From: Streptomyces sp. Root1304
GTDB taxonomy: Bacteria; Actinomycetota; Actinomycetes; Streptomycetales; Streptomycetaceae
Length of the DNA: 64,000 nucleotides
NCBI RefSeq assembly: GCF_001426405.1
Contig: NZ_LMEP01000009.1
Location: 1-64,000 of the forward strand
Direction: 5' to 3'
Position numbers and translations under genes: made by a program. This document shows, one piece after another, positions 61,991-64,000 of the stretch (positions within the stretch are counted from its first letter, which is position 1; the number at the start of each line of letters is the position of its first letter). Below the pieces are notes generated by a model. The model saw nothing but the letters and a program-made list of their open reading frames with translations, was not told where the DNA came from and did not search any database.

Positions 61991-64000
61991 ATGGCCGGCC
62001 GACGCAGGGCGTTCGCCCAGTTCCTGACCCTGGCCCTCGCCGCCGTGACCGTGGGCGCGGCGGGTGTCCGTCCCGTCGCCGCCGTCGGGGCGCACCCCGC
62101 TCCCGTACCGCACCCGGTCGCGCACGCGCCCGCGCCGCGTCCGGTGGCTCCCGCGCTCACACGGGCTCCGGCCGTCGACCGGACGACGATCTCCCACGAC
62201 GACCTGCGTACCGGGTGGGACCCGGACGAGCCGGGGCTCGCCCCCGAGCAGGTGTCCGCCTCGGACTTCGGGCTGCAGTTCTCCACCACCGTCGACGGCC
62301 AGGTGTACGCGCAGCCCCTGGTCGTGGGCGACACGCTGGTGGCGGCGACGGAGAACAACAAGGTGTACGGGATCGACGCGGCGACCGGCCGGATCGGCTG
62401 GACGAAGGACTTCGGCGCGCCCTGGCCCGCTTCGGCGATCACCTGCGGGGACCTCGTCCCGAACGTGGGGGTCACCTCGACCCCGGTGTACGACCCGGCG
62501 ACCGACGCCGTCTACCTGACGGCGAAGGTGAACGACGGCCCCGACGTCCAGCACCCGAACTGGTACGTGCACGCCCTCGATCCGGCGACGGGCGCCGAGC
62601 GGTCGGGCTGGCCGGTGAAGGTGACGGGCGCGCCCGTCAACGATCCGGGCCGGGCGTTCAACCCGTACACGGCGAGCCAGCGTCCGGGGCTGCTCCTGAT
62701 GGGCGGTTCGGTGTACGCGGCCTTCGCCTCGCACTGCGACCGGGGCCCGTACGTCGGGTACGTGCTGGGGGTCGGCACGACGACGCGCCGGACGACGCTC
62801 TGGGCGACCGAGGACGCGTCCGCGAACGGGATGGCGGGCATCTGGATGAGCGGGGGCGGTCTGGTCTCGGACGGTCCCGGCCGCATCCTGTTCACCACGG
62901 GCAACGGGGTCTCCCCCGCGCCGGGGCCCGGCAACCGGCCGCCGGGACAGCTCGCGGAGTCGGTGGTCCGGCTCGGGGTGAACAGCGACGGCACGATGTC
63001 GGCGCAGGACTTCTTCAGCCCCTCCGACGCGCCGCTGCTCGACCAGAACGACACGGACCTGGGCTCGGGCGGTCCGGTGGCGCTGCCGGGACCCGTCTTC
63101 GGTACGAGCCGGTATCCGCGGCTGCTGGTCCAGATCGGCAAGGACGGGCGGCTGTTCCTCCTCGACCGGGACGACCTCGGCGGCCGGAGCCAGGGCGCGG
63201 GCGGCACCGACAAGGTGCTCGGCTCGTTCGGGCCGTACGAGGGCGTCTGGGGGCATCCGGCGGCGTACGGGGGTCAGGGCGGGTACGTGTACACGATCGG
63301 AAGCCGGGGGCCGCTGCGTGCCTTCGCGTACGGGCTCACCGGCTCGGGGCTGCCGGCGCTCAGCAACACGGGGAGCAGTGCGGAGCGGTTCGGCTACACC
63401 TCCGGCTCGCCGATCGTGACGTCCACGGGCACGAACCCGGGTTCGGCGCTGGTGTGGGCGGTCGCGGCGGACGGCACGAACGGTGCGAACGGGCAGCTGC
63501 GCGCGTACGACGCGGTGCCCGTGAACGGGGCGCTGCGGCTGCGGTGGTCGGCGCCGATCGGTGTGGCGGCGAAGTTCGCGGTGCCGGTCGCGGACGGCGG
63601 CCGGATCTACGTGGCCACTCGCGACGGTCAGGTGAAGGCCTTCGGCCGGCCGGCCGCCACGGCCCTGACGGGTGAGCCGGTGGACGCCGGCGAGGTCCCG
63701 GTCGGCGGGTCGGGCTCGGTCACGGCGACCGTCACGGCGACCCGTGACGTGACGGTCACCGGCGTCGGCACGCCCGCGGGCAGCGCGTTCTCGGCCTCGG
63801 CCGACGGGCTTCCGCGCACTCTGCGGGCGGGCGAGTCGTACACCGTGCGGGTGTCGTTCGCACCGACGGTTCCCGGGCCCGACACCTCGGCGCTGACGTT
63901 CACGACGGACCTGGGCGAGAGCGCGCTCGGTCTGACCGGGTACGGGACGAAGCCGGGGCTCGTCGCGTCGCCGGGCGCGCTGGACTTCGGGACGGTGGCG
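61991..64000 (+). CDS. Secreted beta-propeller protein with choice-of-anchor-like domain (partial)
   Basis: The start at 61991 follows AGGTGG; the frame is open to the window end (670 codons visible). There is a signal peptide (RRAFAQFLTLALAAVTVGAA) and a Pro/Ala/His-rich spacer. PQQ-like propeller blades follow: LVVGDTLVAATENNKVYGID, then GYVYTIGSRGPLRAFAYGLT and GRIYVATRDGQVKAFGRPAA. From about residue 560 there is an Ig-like choice-of-anchor-D/HYDIN-type repeat (YTVRVSFAPTVPGPDTSALT). It is probably an exported surface or adhesion-type protein; the C-terminus is outside the window. Confidence 0.85.
   Translation, partial: MAGRRRAFAQFLTLALAAVTVGAAGVRPVAAVGAHPAPVPHPVAHAPAPRPVAPALTRAPAVDRTTISHDDLRTGWDPDEPGLAPEQVSASDFGLQFSTTVDGQVYAQPLVVGDTLVAATENNKVYGIDAATGRIGWTKDFGAPWPASAITCGDLVPNVGVTSTPVYDPATDAVYLTAKVNDGPDVQHPNWYVHALDPATGAERSGWPVKVTGAPVNDPGRAFNPYTASQRPGLLLMGGSVYAAFASHCDRGPYVGYVLGVGTTTRRTTLWATEDASANGMAGIWMSGGGLVSDGPGRILFTTGNGVSPAPGPGNRPPGQLAESVVRLGVNSDGTMSAQDFFSPSDAPLLDQNDTDLGSGGPVALPGPVFGTSRYPRLLVQIGKDGRLFLLDRDDLGGRSQGAGGTDKVLGSFGPYEGVWGHPAAYGGQGGYVYTIGSRGPLRAFAYGLTGSGLPALSNTGSSAERFGYTSGSPIVTSTGTNPGSALVWAVAADGTNGANGQLRAYDAVPVNGALRLRWSAPIGVAAKFAVPVADGGRIYVATRDGQVKAFGRPAATALTGEPVDAGEVPVGGSGSVTATVTATRDVTVTGVGTPAGSAFSASADGLPRTLRAGESYTVRVSFAPTVPGPDTSALTFTTDLGESALGLTGYGTKPGLVASPGALDFGTVA

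Overview
The window is high-GC actinobacterial DNA and looks like Streptomyces. Supporting signs are strong GC bias at third codon positions, frequent GTG and TTG starts, an IdeR/DmdR-type iron box, CebR-type TGAGAGCGCTCTCA operators, a streptogrisin-type protease, a CbtBA cobalt-uptake pair behind a cobalamin riboswitch, and a mycothiol-dependent-type enzyme. The mix of secreted hydrolases, regulators, transposase relics and lone metabolic genes suggests chromosome-arm (accessory) DNA. I see no rRNA, CRISPR array, prophage or complete biosynthetic cluster.

Layout. 0-3 kb: a membrane protein, small hypotheticals, a frameshifted DUF4288-like gene and two transposase relics. 2.8-7 kb: a coupled MerR regulator and GNAT pair with a clear operator, a maleylpyruvate-isomerase-type gene bracketed by 37-bp inverted repeats, an NTF2-like protein and a VOC protein. 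7-9.6 kb: a secreted pectate lyase behind a GAAAGCGCTTTC palindrome. 9.7-15.1 kb: a leftward catabolic block (TetR, FAD monooxygenase with a frameshift, Zn alcohol dehydrogenase, SDR, TetR) containing a perfect 19-bp-arm palindrome. 15.2-18 kb: a GH16-like protein, a hypothetical and an orphan argB. 18.1-21.6 kb: an iron-box-controlled siderophore importer (binding protein plus two permeases, no ATPase). 21.6-23.7 kb: a histidine phosphatase and riboswitch-cbtB-cbtA. 23.8-29.1 kb: a 1505-aa SNF2 helicase with dsRBD-like N-terminal repeats, translationally coupled to a protein that resembles a SWIM-protein tail. 29.3-37.7 kb: an insertion-sequence graveyard with GNAT, kinase-like, DUF6193 and other small genes, including an IS5-type element that appears to carry a pentapeptide-repeat gene. 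37.8-39.4 kb: small hypotheticals and a VOC protein.

39.6-47.2 kb holds the most unusual unit. Two very large uncharacterised proteins (1636 and 774 aa) are transcribed leftwards. The 774-aa start codon lies four bases after a tRNA-Pro(CGG)-like cloverleaf that has perfect stems but non-canonical D- and T-loops, and that has a promoter-like sequence placed to start transcription at its 5' end.

47.3-56.6 kb is a beta-glucan utilisation locus: a CebR-like LacI regulator, a secreted GH81 endo-1,3-beta-glucanase, a CebEFG-like ABC importer and a GH1 beta-glucosidase, linked by three near-identical palindromic operators. The secreted GH81 should cut beta-1,3-glucan, the importer take up the oligosaccharides, and the GH1 enzyme hydrolyse them inside the cell. 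56.6-64 kb: a lipoprotein, a streptogrisin-type protease with a chitin-binding-like tail, a LysR regulator, a PL6 polysaccharide lyase and the start of a large secreted beta-propeller protein cut by the window end.
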